DNA of 64,000 nucleotides from Prosthecobacter sp. (GTDB lineage Bacteria; Verrucomicrobiota; Verrucomicrobiia; Verrucomicrobiales; Verrucomicrobiaceae): assembly GCA_019186985.1 (NCBI GenBank), contig JABARQ010000011.1, positions 174,006 through 238,005 on the forward strand, given 5' to 3'. The notes under the pieces were generated by a model that did no database searches, was not told where the DNA came from, and worked only from the letters and a program-made list of their open reading frames with translations. Positions 8,100 to 18,800 of the stretch are shown piece after piece (position 1 is the stretch's first letter; the number at the start of each line of letters is the position of its first letter). Position numbers and translations under genes: made by a program.

Positions 8100-10331
8100 A
8101 TGCGTGCGTTTCAGATCCTCCTTCCTGTGCTGGCGGCTGCTTTTTCAGCGCTGGGAAAATCTCCCGAACCATCCCCCGGGTCCGCCGTTTCCAGGCAGTC
8201 GGCCAAGAGCGTTGAAAACATCGCCCGCGAGGTGAAGCCGTCGGTCGTGAAGGTGCTTCAGGCGGGCAGGGAGGGGCTGGACGGCCTCGGCACGGGCTTT
8301 GTGGTTGCCGAGGACGGGCTGATCGCCACCAACCTGCATGTCATCGGAGAGGCCCGGCGGCTGGAGGTTGAGATGAGCGACGGCTCGAAGCATGAGGTCA
8401 CGGAGATCACCGCCACCGACTCCCACTGGGACCTGGCCCTGCTGCGGGTGGACGCCAGAGGGCTTAAGCCGCTGGTGCTGGCTGACAGCGACAAGATTCA
8501 GCAGGGTCAGCCTGTTTCCGCCATGGGCAATCCCGAGGGGCTGGCCTTCAGCATCGTGGACGGCGTGGTTTCGGCCTTTCCGGATGTCGTCAATGAAATC
8601 CCGATGATCCGTCTCGCCATGCCCATTGAACGTGGCAACAGCGGCGGGCCGCTTCTTGACCGCCAGGGGCATGTCCTGGGCCTGCTCACCATGAAGTCCG
8701 CCGTCACTGACAACCTTGGCTTCGCCATGCCGGTGAACGAGCTCAAGCGCCTCATGCAGACGCCCAACCCGGTGCCGATGTCACGCTGGCTCACCATCGG
8801 CGTCCTCAATCCACGCCTCTGGCAGCCCGCACTGGATGGCCGCTGGACTCAGCGCTCCGGCGTCGTCAAGTCCGAGGGCGCGGGTGGAGGATTTGGCGGG
8901 CGCACCCTCTGCCTGGCAAGGGCATCCGTTCCTGAACCGGCCTTCGAGGTGGCGGTGAGCGTCAGGCTGGAGGACGAGAGCGGCGCCGCCGGGCTGCTGT
9001 TCTGCGCCCGGGATGAAAACCACCATTACGGATTCTATCCTTCCAACGGCAGGCTGCGCCTGACCCGCTTTGAAGGCCCGGACGTCTACTCCTGGACGGT
9101 GCTCAGCGAGTTCGACACCGATGCGTATCGGCCGGGCGCCTGGAACCATCTGAGGATCCGCGTCGAGGGCGACAAAATCACTGCCTGGGTGAATGCCAGG
9201 CAGGTGCTGGTTCATGAGGACACCGGCCTGCGCGGCGGGCAGGCGGGGCTCTGCCGATTCCGCAGCCCCGCAGCCGAGTTTCGCGGCTTCCGCATCGGTG
9301 CCGACCTGCAGGAAAAGCCGCTGCCGCCTGAGCTGGCGGCGGCGATTCAGTCCACCCTTGACGGTTTTGCCACGGAGAAGATGAGCCGGGAGGAATCGCT
9401 CGGCAGGCTGCTCGACGATCCCGCCGCCTCACGCAGGCTTCTGATCGAGCGCCGACGGGAGCTGGAGAGGCAGGGGGCTGCGCTCAAGGAGCTGGAACGT
9501 GACCTGCACCGGCGTGCCGTCACACGCGATCTCATCGCCGAGCTCGCCCGGCCGGACGACAAGGCCGACCTGATCCGTGCCACGCTTTTGGTTGCGCGGC
9601 ATGACAACCCCGAGGTGGACGTGGCGCATTACCTGCAGCAGTTCCAGCGCATGGTGGACGAGCTGAAGGCGGATCCTGAGCTGAAAAAGGGCACGGAGGC
9701 GGCGGTGAGGCGGATCAACAGCTACCTTTTTGAGGAGTCCGGCTTCCACGGCAGCAGGCATGACTATGCGAACAAGTCGAACAGCTACATGAGCGCCCTG
9801 CTCGACGACCGTGAAGGCCTGCCCATCACCCTGTCGGCGCTCTATGTGGAGCTGGCGCACCGGCTGGGCGTTGCTGATGTCTACGGCGTGCCTCTGCCCG
9901 GACGCTTCATGGTGGGATGGAAGGACGGGCCGGAGGGCGAGCTGCAACTGATCGACGTCTTCAACCAGGGCCGGGAGCTGACCATCACCGAGGCGGCCCT
10001 GGACCTTTCCGACGCAGGCCACATCAGCGAGGAGCAGCTTCAGCCTGCCCAAAAGCGTGACATCATCCTGCGCATGCTGCGCAACCTGCTGGGGATCACG
10101 CTGGATGAAAAGGACTCGTCCGAGACCTCCCTGGCCTACCTTGACCTCACCGTGGCGATCGATCCGGAAGCAAATGTCGAACGGCTGACCCGCGCGCAGA
10201 TTCATCAGCGCCAGGGCGACAAGGCCTCCGCGCGTGAGGACGTCCAGTGGCTGATCGACCACTTTCCCGAGTCCGGCCCCGAGGAGTTTCGCAGCCGCCT
10301 GGATGAATGGCTTCAGAGCCTCAGGGACTAG
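8100..10331 (+). CDS. Secreted trypsin-like protease / LamG-like / SirB1 transglutaminase-like fusion
   Basis: The ATG at 8100 starts a signal peptide (MRAFQILLPVLAAAFSALG) on a 743-residue protein. Residues about 50 to 225 form an HtrA-type serine protease with an intact triad: H80 (TNLHVIG), D111 (HWDLALL) and S181 (GNSGGPLL). Residues about 280 to 405 look like a concanavalin/DUF1080-like sandwich (GLLFCARDENHHYGFY, WNHLRIRVEG). After a charged helical linker, about residues 480 to 700 match the SirB1 transglutaminase-like domain (GLPITLSALYVELAHRLG and VYGVPLPGRFMVG). There is no PDZ domain. The combination is unusual; a role in envelope protein quality control is only inference. Confidence 0.88.
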   Translation: MRAFQILLPVLAAAFSALGKSPEPSPGSAVSRQSAKSVENIAREVKPSVVKVLQAGREGLDGLGTGFVVAEDGLIATNLHVIGEARRLEVEMSDGSKHEVTEITATDSHWDLALLRVDARGLKPLVLADSDKIQQGQPVSAMGNPEGLAFSIVDGVVSAFPDVVNEIPMIRLAMPIERGNSGGPLLDRQGHVLGLLTMKSAVTDNLGFAMPVNELKRLMQTPNPVPMSRWLTIGVLNPRLWQPALDGRWTQRSGVVKSEGAGGGFGGRTLCLARASVPEPAFEVAVSVRLEDESGAAGLLFCARDENHHYGFYPSNGRLRLTRFEGPDVYSWTVLSEFDTDAYRPGAWNHLRIRVEGDKITAWVNARQVLVHEDTGLRGGQAGLCRFRSPAAEFRGFRIGADLQEKPLPPELAAAIQSTLDGFATEKMSREESLGRLLDDPAASRRLLIERRRELERQGAALKELERDLHRRAVTRDLIAELARPDDKADLIRATLLVARHDNPEVDVAHYLQQFQRMVDELKADPELKKGTEAAVRRINSYLFEESGFHGSRHDYANKSNSYMSALLDDREGLPITLSALYVELAHRLGVADVYGVPLPGRFMVGWKDGPEGELQLIDVFNQGRELTITEAALDLSDAGHISEEQLQPAQKRDIILRMLRNLLGITLDEKDSSETSLAYLDLTVAIDPEANVERLTRAQIHQRQGDKASAREDVQWLIDHFPESGPEEFRSRLDEWLQSLRD

Positions 10332-10337
10332 GAAAGA

Positions 10338-10580
10338 TCAGGCCAGCCCCTTGTGCGAGCCGTCGCAGAAGGGCGGATTTTTGCTGTGCTTGCAGTTGCA
10401 GAGCCAGACTTTCTTTTTCTCGGTCAGGGTGAACTTCTTCGGGCCGAGGCCGCTGCCCTTGTGGGAGCCGTCACACATCGGCTGGTGGCCGCTGAGGCCG
10501 CAGGAGCACCACCAGTGGTCGCCGGCTTCAAGTTCGAGGGCGCAGGGCTGTTTGTCGTAAATCTTGGGAAGGGAGTCCAT
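10338..10580 (-). CDS. Double CDGSH iron-sulfur protein
   Basis: This 80-residue protein has two complete CDGSH zinc-finger-like motifs of the form C-x-C-x2-S-x3-P-x-C-D-G-S-H: CSCGLSGHQPMCDGSH and CNCKHSKNPPFCDGSH. Each should bind a [2Fe-2S] cluster through three Cys and one His. It is a small soluble protein of the bacterial mitoNEET-like class, probably in electron or Fe-S transfer. It is convergent with the protease fusion (6 nt between stops). Confidence 0.95.
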   Translation of the reverse strand: MDSLPKIYDKQPCALELEAGDHWWCSCGLSGHQPMCDGSHKGSGLGPKKFTLTEKKKVWLCNCKHSKNPPFCDGSHKGLA

Positions 10581-10892
10581 GGCGGTGAGTTTCGAGGGGA
10601 TGTTAGACGGGCAGAGGGGGGCTGGTCAAAGCAAAGTGCGAAAGGGGGTGAACCTGTCAGGAGTCCCATGCGAACATGTCGCCTTGCCGGGACTCGGGCC
10701 GGGTGGGCTGGACGATGAAATTCAAAAGGCAGCCCCCGAGCCTGAACATCCGGATTGCAGGAGAGGCTTTGTCGGCGAGCTGTCGGATCACCAGGGCGGG
10801 GGCTTCAGGAAGCACCCGGGATTCCAGTTCTTCCCAGGGCTATCACAGGAATGTTTACAAACCCGGCGCTTCCCGTTAATTTCGCGCCCCCC
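10581..10892 (+). other. Gene-free spacer between divergent genes
   Basis: This 312-nt stretch separates the CDGSH gene (minus) from the coiled-coil/TPR gene (plus). No open frame looks protein-like and I found no strong inverted repeat. A TTTACA (10854-10859) and TTAATT (10876-10881) pair with 16-nt spacing resembles a sigma-70 promoter, but it would leave a leader of only about 5 nt before the ATG at 10893, so I do not call it. Confidence 0.5.
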
Positions 10893-13076
10893 ATGAAATT
10901 CCTCCCCCCCGTCCTCCTGGCAGCCGCTGCGTTCATGCAGGCGGTCGTCGCGCCCGCGCAGGTCATCGGCACCGATGACGCCGCCGACCAGTTTTTTCGT
11001 GGCTTCGTCCTGAAGAAGGATGCGGAGACCATGGAGCAGGAGGGCAATTTCCAGGGTGCTTTGTCGATCTACCAGCAGATGAGGCAGATCTTTGAGAACC
11101 TGGCGAAAAGCAACCCTGAGTGGCAGCCGGGCATGCTCGGCAACCGCCGGGCGCTGACGGATCAGGCGATCGCCCGGGTGCAGGCGAAGCTTGCCCAGCC
11201 GGCCCAGGTTGCGGCAGCTGCTCCCGCATCCGCACAGCCTGCTTCAGGCGCATCGCTGCCAGGTGTGTTTGGGCTGACGATGCCCGGGGCGCCGACGCCT
11301 GTGCCTGCTCCCGGTCAGACAGCGCAGCCTGGGACTGCCGCGAATCCATCCTCGCCCGCGGCCGTGGGTTCCATGCCCAGCCTGGCCGACGTCCTGAGCC
11401 AGTGGGAATCCGCCTATCGTCAGCGGATGACCGCGCTGGAAAGCCAGAACAGCATCATGCAGGGCGACCTGGTGAAGTGGCAGCAGTGGTATCAGTGGGC
11501 CTCGGGCGAGATCACCACCTCGCGTGAAAAGCAGCAGAAGCTTGAGTCCGACATCCAGACCAAGAGCGAGGCAATCGCAGCGATGAAGATGGAGGTGGCG
11601 GCCGGCCGTGCGACGCAGAAGCAGCTTGACGAGCTGACCAGGGAAAAGATCTCCATTGAGGTTGAATACAAGAAGGCCGTGCAGAGGCAGTCGGCCGCTG
11701 AGACCGCTGCTAAAGAAGCCTCGCAGAAGCTGGCCGAGGCGGCGGAACGCATCAACACCGTGGAGATGGAGCGCAACAAGGTCCTGGCGGAGCGCGATGC
11801 GGCGATCAAGGACCGCGACGCGAAGGCGGCCGAGCTTGCGGAAAGCAGCAAGAAGGCGGCGACGACCGTCAGGGAACGCGACGCGCTCAGCGCCCAGGTG
11901 CTTGGCATGAAGACCGAACTTGAGGCGCTGCGCACCAGGGCGCAGCCTCCCAAGGCCGAGGAGATGAAGAAGCTGCTCGCCGAAAACGAACGTCTGAAGA
12001 AGGACCTGGACAGTGCGCAGCAGCAGATTGTGACCCTGAAGTCGGATGCCGTCCGCAAGGACCAGGAGATCGCCACGCTGCGTGCCCAGGTCACCTCGTT
12101 GCAGGGCGAGATCGCCACCCTTCGCCAGCAGAGCAGCGCCTACCAGACCCAGGTGGCCGACCTGACCCTGCAGCTGAAGCAGCTCCAGGAGGCAAAGCCC
12201 GGTGTCTTGACACCTGAGATGGCCAGGGAAAACACCATGCTGCGCGAGATCATCATGCGTCAGCTGCGCAGCCAGTACCGCCAGCAGCAGGCCAAGGACC
12301 TGGTCATCGCCGAGTTGAAGAAGATGGAGGGCGTTTCCAGCAAGCTGCTCGAGCAAGTGGAGGAGCTGAAGAAGGGAAGGCTGAGCCTGACCCCCGAGGA
12401 GGAGAAGCTGTTCACCGATCCATCCGTGCGTGAGCTTCTGGGCTCCAACGGCATCCAGGGCACGTTGATCGCCCGCGTCTCCAAGCCTGCCGATAACACG
12501 ATGAACCCGGTGACGGCCCTGCTGGAAAAGGCCAGCGAGGCCTTCGCCGCACGCAGGTTTGGTGATGCCGCCGCCTTCTATGAAGATGCGCTGCGTGCCG
12601 AGCCGAAAAACACAACGGCCCTCGTCGGCCTGGGCTATGCCCGTGAGCGTGAACAGAAGTACGCCGAGGCCGAGGCGGCCCTGAAGAAGTGCCTTGCCTT
12701 TGAGCCGGAGAACGAAACCGCCGCCTTCCATCTCGGCGTCACCTTCTTCAAGCAGGAGTTCTGGACTGACGCCATGTCCTCGTTTGAGAAATGCCTGACG
12801 ATCAATCCCAAGAACGCCCGCGGCCGGCATTACCTCGGCATCATCGCCACCAAGCAGGGCAACATGGAGAGGGCAGAGCGTGAATTCAAGACGGCGCTTG
12901 CCATCGACCCCGCCTATGGCGAGGCGCACTTCAACCTGGCCGTGCTCTACGCCACCTGGGATCCGCCCCAGTGGGACAAGGCCCGCGCCGAGTATGAGGA
13001 GGCGATCAAGAAGGGTGTGACGCCCGACGAAAACCTCGAAAAGCTGCTGAAGGGCAGCGCCGTTTCAGCCCGCTGA
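10893..13076 (+). CDS. Exported coiled-coil protein with C-terminal TPR repeats
   Basis: The ATG at 10893 starts a signal peptide (MKFLPPVLLAAAAFMQAVVAPAQ) on a 727-residue product. A short TPR-like helix pair (about 25 to 90) is followed by an Ala/Pro-rich linker, a long coiled coil (about 170 to 500, rich in E, K, A and Q) and a C-terminal TPR array (about 555 to 710; AAFYEDALRAEPKNTTALVGLGYA, broken here as AAFYEDALRAEPKN then TTALVGLGYA). It looks like a periplasmic scaffold; no enzymatic motif is visible. mutY follows after 16 nt and may be co-transcribed. Confidence 0.8.
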   Translation: MKFLPPVLLAAAAFMQAVVAPAQVIGTDDAADQFFRGFVLKKDAETMEQEGNFQGALSIYQQMRQIFENLAKSNPEWQPGMLGNRRALTDQAIARVQAKLAQPAQVAAAAPASAQPASGASLPGVFGLTMPGAPTPVPAPGQTAQPGTAANPSSPAAVGSMPSLADVLSQWESAYRQRMTALESQNSIMQGDLVKWQQWYQWASGEITTSREKQQKLESDIQTKSEAIAAMKMEVAAGRATQKQLDELTREKISIEVEYKKAVQRQSAAETAAKEASQKLAEAAERINTVEMERNKVLAERDAAIKDRDAKAAELAESSKKAATTVRERDALSAQVLGMKTELEALRTRAQPPKAEEMKKLLAENERLKKDLDSAQQQIVTLKSDAVRKDQEIATLRAQVTSLQGEIATLRQQSSAYQTQVADLTLQLKQLQEAKPGVLTPEMARENTMLREIIMRQLRSQYRQQQAKDLVIAELKKMEGVSSKLLEQVEELKKGRLSLTPEEEKLFTDPSVRELLGSNGIQGTLIARVSKPADNTMNPVTALLEKASEAFAARRFGDAAAFYEDALRAEPKNTTALVGLGYAREREQKYAEAEAALKKCLAFEPENETAAFHLGVTFFKQEFWTDAMSSFEKCLTINPKNARGRHYLGIIATKQGNMERAEREFKTALAIDPAYGEAHFNLAVLYATWDPPQWDKARAEYEEAIKKGVTPDENLEKLLKGSAVSAR

Positions 13077-13092
13077 GCCGATTCTCCGGACC

Positions 13093-14097
13093 GTGGCACC
13101 GATTGTCCGTGATCTCGTGACCTGGTTTCAATCCCAGGGACGTGATTACCCATGGCGCCGGACCCGGGATCCTTACGCAATCCTGGTCTCGGAGGTCATG
13201 CTGCAGCAGACACAGATCGCGACCGTGCTGGAACGCGGCTTCTACAGCCGCTGGATGGAAAGGTTTCCCGGCTTTGCCGAACTCGCCCGGGCTACGGAGG
13301 CCGAAGTGCTGGGCGCCTGGCAGGGGCTTGGTTATTACCGCCGGGCCCGCAACTTGCAGCGTCTGGCGCAGGTCGTCATGAGCGAACACGCGGGAGTCTT
13401 CCCACGCGACCCCGCGTTGATCCGGGAACTGCCCGGCATCGGCCCTTACACGGCCGGCGCGGTCGCCAGCTTCGCCTTCGGCCTGGCGGAGCCCGTCGTG
13501 GACGGCAATGTCGCCCGTGTGCTGGCACGGCTGGATGATGACTCCACGCCGGTGGACGGAACGGCGGGCGGCCGCCGCCTATGGGCGCGGGCTGCGGAGC
13601 TTGTTCGCGCCAGCGATGATCCGCGTTCCTTCAACTCGGCCCTCATGGAGCTGGGTCAGACGGTCTGCCGCCCGGCGCGTCCGGCCTGCGGTGAATGTCC
13701 GGTGCGCAGGCACTGCCGAACCAAAAGTCCGGAAAAACTGCCGGTGAAGTCCGCGCGTCCCGGAGTGACTGCCGTCACCGAGCGGGTGTTTTTCCTGCGT
13801 TCCGCCGAAGGCGTGCTGCTTGAGAAGGAGACGGGAAGCCGCCGCACGGGACTGTGGAGGCTGCCGGCGCTGCCGGATGCCTGGCTCGACCGGCCGCCCC
13901 CGGTGCTGCTGAAGACGAGCTATGCCATCACCCGCTACAAGGTGACGCTCTGGGTGCATGAGACGCCCGCCGGGCTGCGGCCGCAGCCCGTGCAGAAGTT
14001 TGTCCCGGCCGGGGAGCTTGCCGGGCTACCCATGCCCAGCCCTTACCGCCGGGCGCTGGAGCAGCTGCTCAAGGGCGGCGTGTTCAGGCTTGAGTGA
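13093..14097 (+). CDS. mutY: A/G-specific adenine DNA glycosylase MutY
   Basis: This 334-residue protein has the HhH-GPD fold of MutY: catalytic Glu (E34) in SEVMLQQTQ, the hairpin LPGIGPYTAGA, catalytic Asp (D137) in VVDGNVARV and the [4Fe-4S] loop C-x6-C-x2-C-x5-C. The C-terminal part is a Nudix-like 8-oxoG recognition domain (VFFLRSAEGVLLEK). It removes adenine mispaired with 8-oxoguanine. The start is a GTG at 13093, chosen because the conserved helix begins immediately after it. The gene follows the coiled-coil gene closely and is convergent with the oppA-like gene. Confidence 0.95.
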   Translation: MAPIVRDLVTWFQSQGRDYPWRRTRDPYAILVSEVMLQQTQIATVLERGFYSRWMERFPGFAELARATEAEVLGAWQGLGYYRRARNLQRLAQVVMSEHAGVFPRDPALIRELPGIGPYTAGAVASFAFGLAEPVVDGNVARVLARLDDDSTPVDGTAGGRRLWARAAELVRASDDPRSFNSALMELGQTVCRPARPACGECPVRRHCRTKSPEKLPVKSARPGVTAVTERVFFLRSAEGVLLEKETGSRRTGLWRLPALPDAWLDRPPPVLLKTSYAITRYKVTLWVHETPAGLRPQPVQKFVPAGELAGLPMPSPYRRALEQLLKGGVFRLE

Positions 14098-14106
14098 AAC
14101 TTCGGT

Positions 14107-15738
14107 TCAGTCTTCGAAGTAGAGGGCCTTGTAGCAGATGTGCTCAAGCAGAGAGGGCTTGTAGCCCTTCAGCTCGGGGCGGATGAGCTGGTTGCGGACA
14201 TACCAGTAGACGGGAAGGACCGGCAGTTCGTCCAGCAGGATGGACTCCGCCTCCTTCAGCAGGGCGAGACGCCTGGCGGTGTCGCGTTCGCGAAGGGAGG
14301 CCTGCATGAGCCCGTCATAACGAACATTGCTCCAACCTGTCTGATTGTTGCCGTCGCCGGTCTGCCAGATGCTGAGGAAGGTGAAGGGGTCCAGGTAGTC
14401 TCCGACCCATCCTGCGCGGCAGACATCGTATTGAAGCTTCTTCTGGGAGTCGAGGTACACGCCCCAGTCCTGGTTCAGCACCGCCACCTGGATGTTGAGG
14501 TGCTTCTTCCACATCTCCTGGATGGCTTCACCAATGGTTCGATGGGCCTCGAGGGTGTTGATGAGGATCTCGAATTTTGGAAAACCCTTTCCATCGGGGA
14601 AGCCGGCCTGCGCAAGCAGCCGGCGGGCCTCGTCGGGCCGGAAGCCGAGCACGTCAGGCGGAAGGTAGCCCTGTCCCGCCCCGGGAGGGGTGAAGCCGGT
14701 CGCGGGCTTCTGGCCGGCGCGCAGGACGTTGCGGATGAGCCCATCGCGGTCGATGGCCAGGGCCAGGGCCTTGCGGACCAGCTTGTTGTTCAGCGGCGGC
14801 CGGGTGACGTTGATCCGGTAGAAGTAGGTGCTGAGCAGGGAGTGTTCATGAAAGAACTCCGGGTGCTTCTCGCGGTACACCGGCACCTGGGCCAGCGGCA
14901 TGGATTCGGTCTTGTGGATCTGGCCGTCGCGGAAGGCCCGTTCCTCCGTGGCATCGCTGACGATGGGAAGAAACACAATCTCGTTGATCCTGACTTTCCC
15001 CGCATCCCAGTGGTGTGGGTTTTTCTCCACGGTGATGGAATGGGTGAACCGCCATTCCTTCAGCTTGTAGGGGCCGTTTCCGACGAGGTTGCCGGCGCGT
15101 GTCCAGCGGGTGTCGCGGTCGGTCATGCCGCCAAATTTCTCAATCACATGCCGTGGCACGGGATGCCAGGAATAGTGCTTGAGCATGGACGGCAGGTAGG
15201 GGGCGGGGCCGTTCAGGGTCAGCTTCAGCGTGCGGTCATCCAGGGCCTGGGCGCCGACGCTTGTGAAATCCCGGGTCTTTCCCTCGTTGAACTCACGAGC
15301 TCCCCGCAGCGGGTAGAGCATCTCCGCATATTCGGAGGCCAGGGCGGGGGAGAGGATGCGCTGGAACGACCAGACAAAGTCATGGGCGGTCAGCGGCGTG
15401 CCGTCGCTCCACTTCGCCTCGGGACGCAGATGGAAGGTCCAGGTGACGAAATCCTCCGTGTCCCAGTGAGTCGCCACGCCGGGGCCGTTGGCATCGGGGT
15501 CCTCGACCGTGGTGGCGACAAGGCCTTCGAACAGGGCGTCGAAGATGTGATGCTCCGGGACGCCGGTGGCGATGGACGGGTCCATCGTGGCCGGTTCGGT
15601 GCCGTTGCCAACGATCAGCCGTCCCTCCTCCCTGGCGATGTCCACGCGCAGCGGCCTGCTTGCTCGGGACTGGTGGAACCAGGCGATGAGGCCGGTCAGA
15701 AGGCAGGCGAAGACGAGACGAAAAATCCAGGCGCGCAT
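14107..15738 (-). CDS. Peptide ABC transporter substrate-binding protein (OppA-like)
   Basis: This 543-residue family 5 solute-binding protein has an N-terminal hydrophobic signal or anchor (IFRLVFACLLTGLIAWF). The SBP_bac_5 core follows: NGTEPATMDPSIATG, TWTFHLRPEAKWSDGTPLTA, GNGPYKLKEW and a C-terminal LPVLPVYWYV. There is no lipobox cysteine in the expected place, so it may stay membrane-anchored or be cleaved. No permease or ATPase genes are beside it, so it is an orphan binding protein, for oligopeptides or perhaps murein peptides. Confidence 0.9.
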   Translation of the reverse strand: MRAWIFRLVFACLLTGLIAWFHQSRASRPLRVDIAREEGRLIVGNGTEPATMDPSIATGVPEHHIFDALFEGLVATTVEDPDANGPGVATHWDTEDFVTWTFHLRPEAKWSDGTPLTAHDFVWSFQRILSPALASEYAEMLYPLRGAREFNEGKTRDFTSVGAQALDDRTLKLTLNGPAPYLPSMLKHYSWHPVPRHVIEKFGGMTDRDTRWTRAGNLVGNGPYKLKEWRFTHSITVEKNPHHWDAGKVRINEIVFLPIVSDATEERAFRDGQIHKTESMPLAQVPVYREKHPEFFHEHSLLSTYFYRINVTRPPLNNKLVRKALALAIDRDGLIRNVLRAGQKPATGFTPPGAGQGYLPPDVLGFRPDEARRLLAQAGFPDGKGFPKFEILINTLEAHRTIGEAIQEMWKKHLNIQVAVLNQDWGVYLDSQKKLQYDVCRAGWVGDYLDPFTFLSIWQTGDGNNQTGWSNVRYDGLMQASLRERDTARRLALLKEAESILLDELPVLPVYWYVRNQLIRPELKGYKPSLLEHICYKALYFED

Positions 15739-15897
15739 GAGGGGGAGGCCTGAGCCTGTGATCCTGTGGCGGAATTGTCAATGCAGGGTCTTGCGGAAGT
15801 CATGCTGCTCGCTTCGGAGCAGCCCGGCAGGATGGCCGCTGAAACACCGAGGGCAGGCAAGACCGCCCGCATGCCGCCCGTTATCCGACCTGCATTC

Positions 15898-18800
15898 ATG
15901 GCCCGATTCTCCACGCTCATTCTCACCCTGCTTCCCTGCGTCCTCGTTGCGGAGACTCGGCTGGACTTCAACCGGGACATCCGGCCGATCCTCAGCGACA
16001 ACTGCTTTGCCTGTCATGGCTTTGATGCCAAGAAACGCAAGGCCGGCCTGCGCCTCGACATCGCGGAAGGAGCGTTTGAGGTGAAGGAAGGCGTTCAGGC
16101 CGTCAAGCCAGGCGAACCGGAGGCGAGCTCGATCATCCAACGCATCCTCAGCCAGGATGAAGACGAGGTGATGCCGCCACCGGATTCGCACAAGAAGATC
16201 ACGGCGAAGCAGGTCGAGACATTGAAGCTTTGGATCCGCCAGGGGGCGGAATACAAGAGGCACTGGGCGTTTGAAAAGCCGGTGAAGGCCGCGCCGCCGA
16301 AGGTGGCGGGCGCTCAGGTGAAAAATCCGGTGGATGCCTTCATCCAGGCGCGGCTGGAGGCTGAGGGCTGGAAGCCTGCGCCAGAGGCCTCCAAGGAAAC
16401 CTTGATCCGCCGCGCGACCCTGGATCTCACCGGTTTGCCGCCAACAGCCGTCGAAGTGGATGCGTTCCTCGCCGATTCAAGCCCTGACGCCTTTGAGAGG
16501 CTGGTGGACAGGCTGCTGAAGTCCGAACGCTATGGCGAGCACATGGCCCGTTACTGGCTGGATGTCGCCCGCTATGCCGACACCCATGGCCTGCATCTCG
16601 ACAATGAACGCAGCATGTGGCCCTACCGCGACTGGGTGGTGAAGGCCTTCAATGACAACCTGTCCTTTGACCTGTTCACCCGCTGGCAGCTTGCCGGCGA
16701 CCTGCTGCCCGGGGCGACCGTCGAACAGCAGGTCGCCTCCGGCTTCAACCGCTGCAATGTCAGCACCAGCGAGGGCGGCAGCATCAACGAAGAGTTCATC
16801 TTTCGTTATGCCGTGGACCGCACCGACACCACGGTGGCGGCCTGGATGGGCCTGACGGCCGGCTGCGCCGTCTGTCACGACCACAAGTACGACCCCATCA
16901 CCCAGAAGGAGTTCTATTCGCTCTACGCCTTCTTCAACAGCGCCGCCGACCCTGCCATGGACGGCAACATCCTGCTCACGCCGCCGATCCTGCGCCTCTC
17001 CACGCCGGAACAGAAGCAGCAGCTGGCCGTGCTCGACCAGCAGATCGCTGCGGCGGACCGGAAGATCCGCGAGGCCATCGCCAGCCTGAAGTATGAGGAT
17101 CCGGCCCTGCTCAATCCGCCGCCGCCCGTGCAGAAAAGCGAGGTGGTGTGGTTTGACGACGCCTTCCCGGCAGGCACAAGCCCGCAGGCCAGCGGTGCGC
17201 CGACCACCTTTGTCAGCAAGGACAAGGGGCCGGTGTTCCGCGGCAGCACCGCCCTGAAGCGAACAGCCAGGGGTGTTGCCCAGGACTTCTTCTCCGGCGG
17301 CGCCAGCTTCGAGGTGCCTGCAAACGGCAGGATCAGCGTCCAGTGCTACATCGACCCGCAGGATCCTCCCAAGGCCGTGATGCTGCAGTTCCATGTCGGA
17401 GGCTGGAACCACCGCGGCGTCTGGGGGCAGGAGGGCGCCATCCCGTTCGGCAAAGTTCGTACACCCGAGCGCGTCACGATGGGCGCCCTGCCCGAGGCCG
17501 GAAAGTGGGTGAACCTGGAGTTTCCGGTGGAGAAGCTAGGGCTGAAGCCTGGCATGAAGGTCACCGGTTATGCCTTCACGCAGTTTGACGGCACCGTTCT
17601 CTGGGACAGGCTGGCGGTCAGCTCGCGGGTCGACCCCTCCAAGGACCCTCAATGGTCCTGGAAGGTCTGGGTGGAGAAGAACCAGGGCCGCCGGGTCGAG
17701 GGCCTGCCGAACGACCTCCAGACGCTGGTGAGGGGCAGGAAGAATGCAGAGTGGCCGGAGGCCGAGGTGAAGAGGCTGAAGGACTGGTGGTTTGAAACCC
17801 AGTACCTGGGCGCCAGGGAGGCCACCCAGGGAACCCGCTCGGAAAAGCTGGCCCTGGAAGGACGCCGCAAGGCGCTTGAGGATGTCATACCAGCCACCTT
17901 CGTCATGGCCGACCTGCAGCAGCCGAGGGAGAGCTTCGTCATGGTCCGGGGGCAGTACGACAAGCCGGGGGAAAAGGTGGCCCGGAGCACCCCTGCGGTG
18001 TTTCCGCCCCTGAGGAAGGAAAATCCCACGCGCCTCGACCTGGCGGACTGGCTTCTGTCACCGGAGCATCCATTGACCGCGAGGGTGCAGGTGAACCGCT
18101 TCTGGCAGCAGTTCTTCGGCACCGGCCTGGTGAAGACCAGCAATGACTTCGGCTCCCAGGGCGAACCGCCCAGCCACCCCGAACTGCTCGACTGGCTGGC
18201 CGTGAGCTTCCGCGAGGGCGGCTGGGACATGAAGGCGCTGGTGAAGCTGCTGGTGACCTCGCACGCCTATCGTCAGGATGCAAAGTTCGTTGGGCCGTCG
18301 TCGCAGGCGGACCCCGAAAACCGACTGCTTGCCCGCGGGCCTCGGTTCCGTCTGGACGCCGAGGTGGTGCGTGACAGCGCCCTGTTCGTCAGTGGTCTGC
18401 TGAATCCGAAGGTCGGCGGCAGGGGGGTGAAGCCCTACCAGCCGGAAAACATCTGGGAACCCGTGGGCTTCGGCGGCAGCAACACGCGCAACTACATCCA
18501 GGACCATGGTGAATCCCTCTACCGGCGCAGCCTCTACACCTTCTGGAAGCGCACGGCTCCACCGCCTTCGATGACCACCTTTGACGCGCCCAACCGTGAG
18601 TCCTGCTGCCTGCGCCGTGAACGCAGCAACACGCCGCTCCAGGCCCTCAACCTGATGAACGACGTCCAGTACTTCGAGGCTGCGCGGAACCTCGCCCAGA
18701 AGCTGCTGACCGCTCCGGGAACGACCGACAGCCGCATCACTGAGGCCTTCCGCGCCGTGACCAGCCGCCGGCCCAGCGCGCAGGAGGCGGAGATCATCCG

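Noticed and set aside
10854..10881. A promoter for the coiled-coil/TPR gene
   Set aside because: The -10 box would lie 11 nt before the ATG, giving almost no leader; the match is probably chance.
11244..12929. A 561-residue Leu/Gly-rich minus-strand frame
   Set aside because: It is antisense to the coiled-coil/TPR gene, whose repeats explain the composition.
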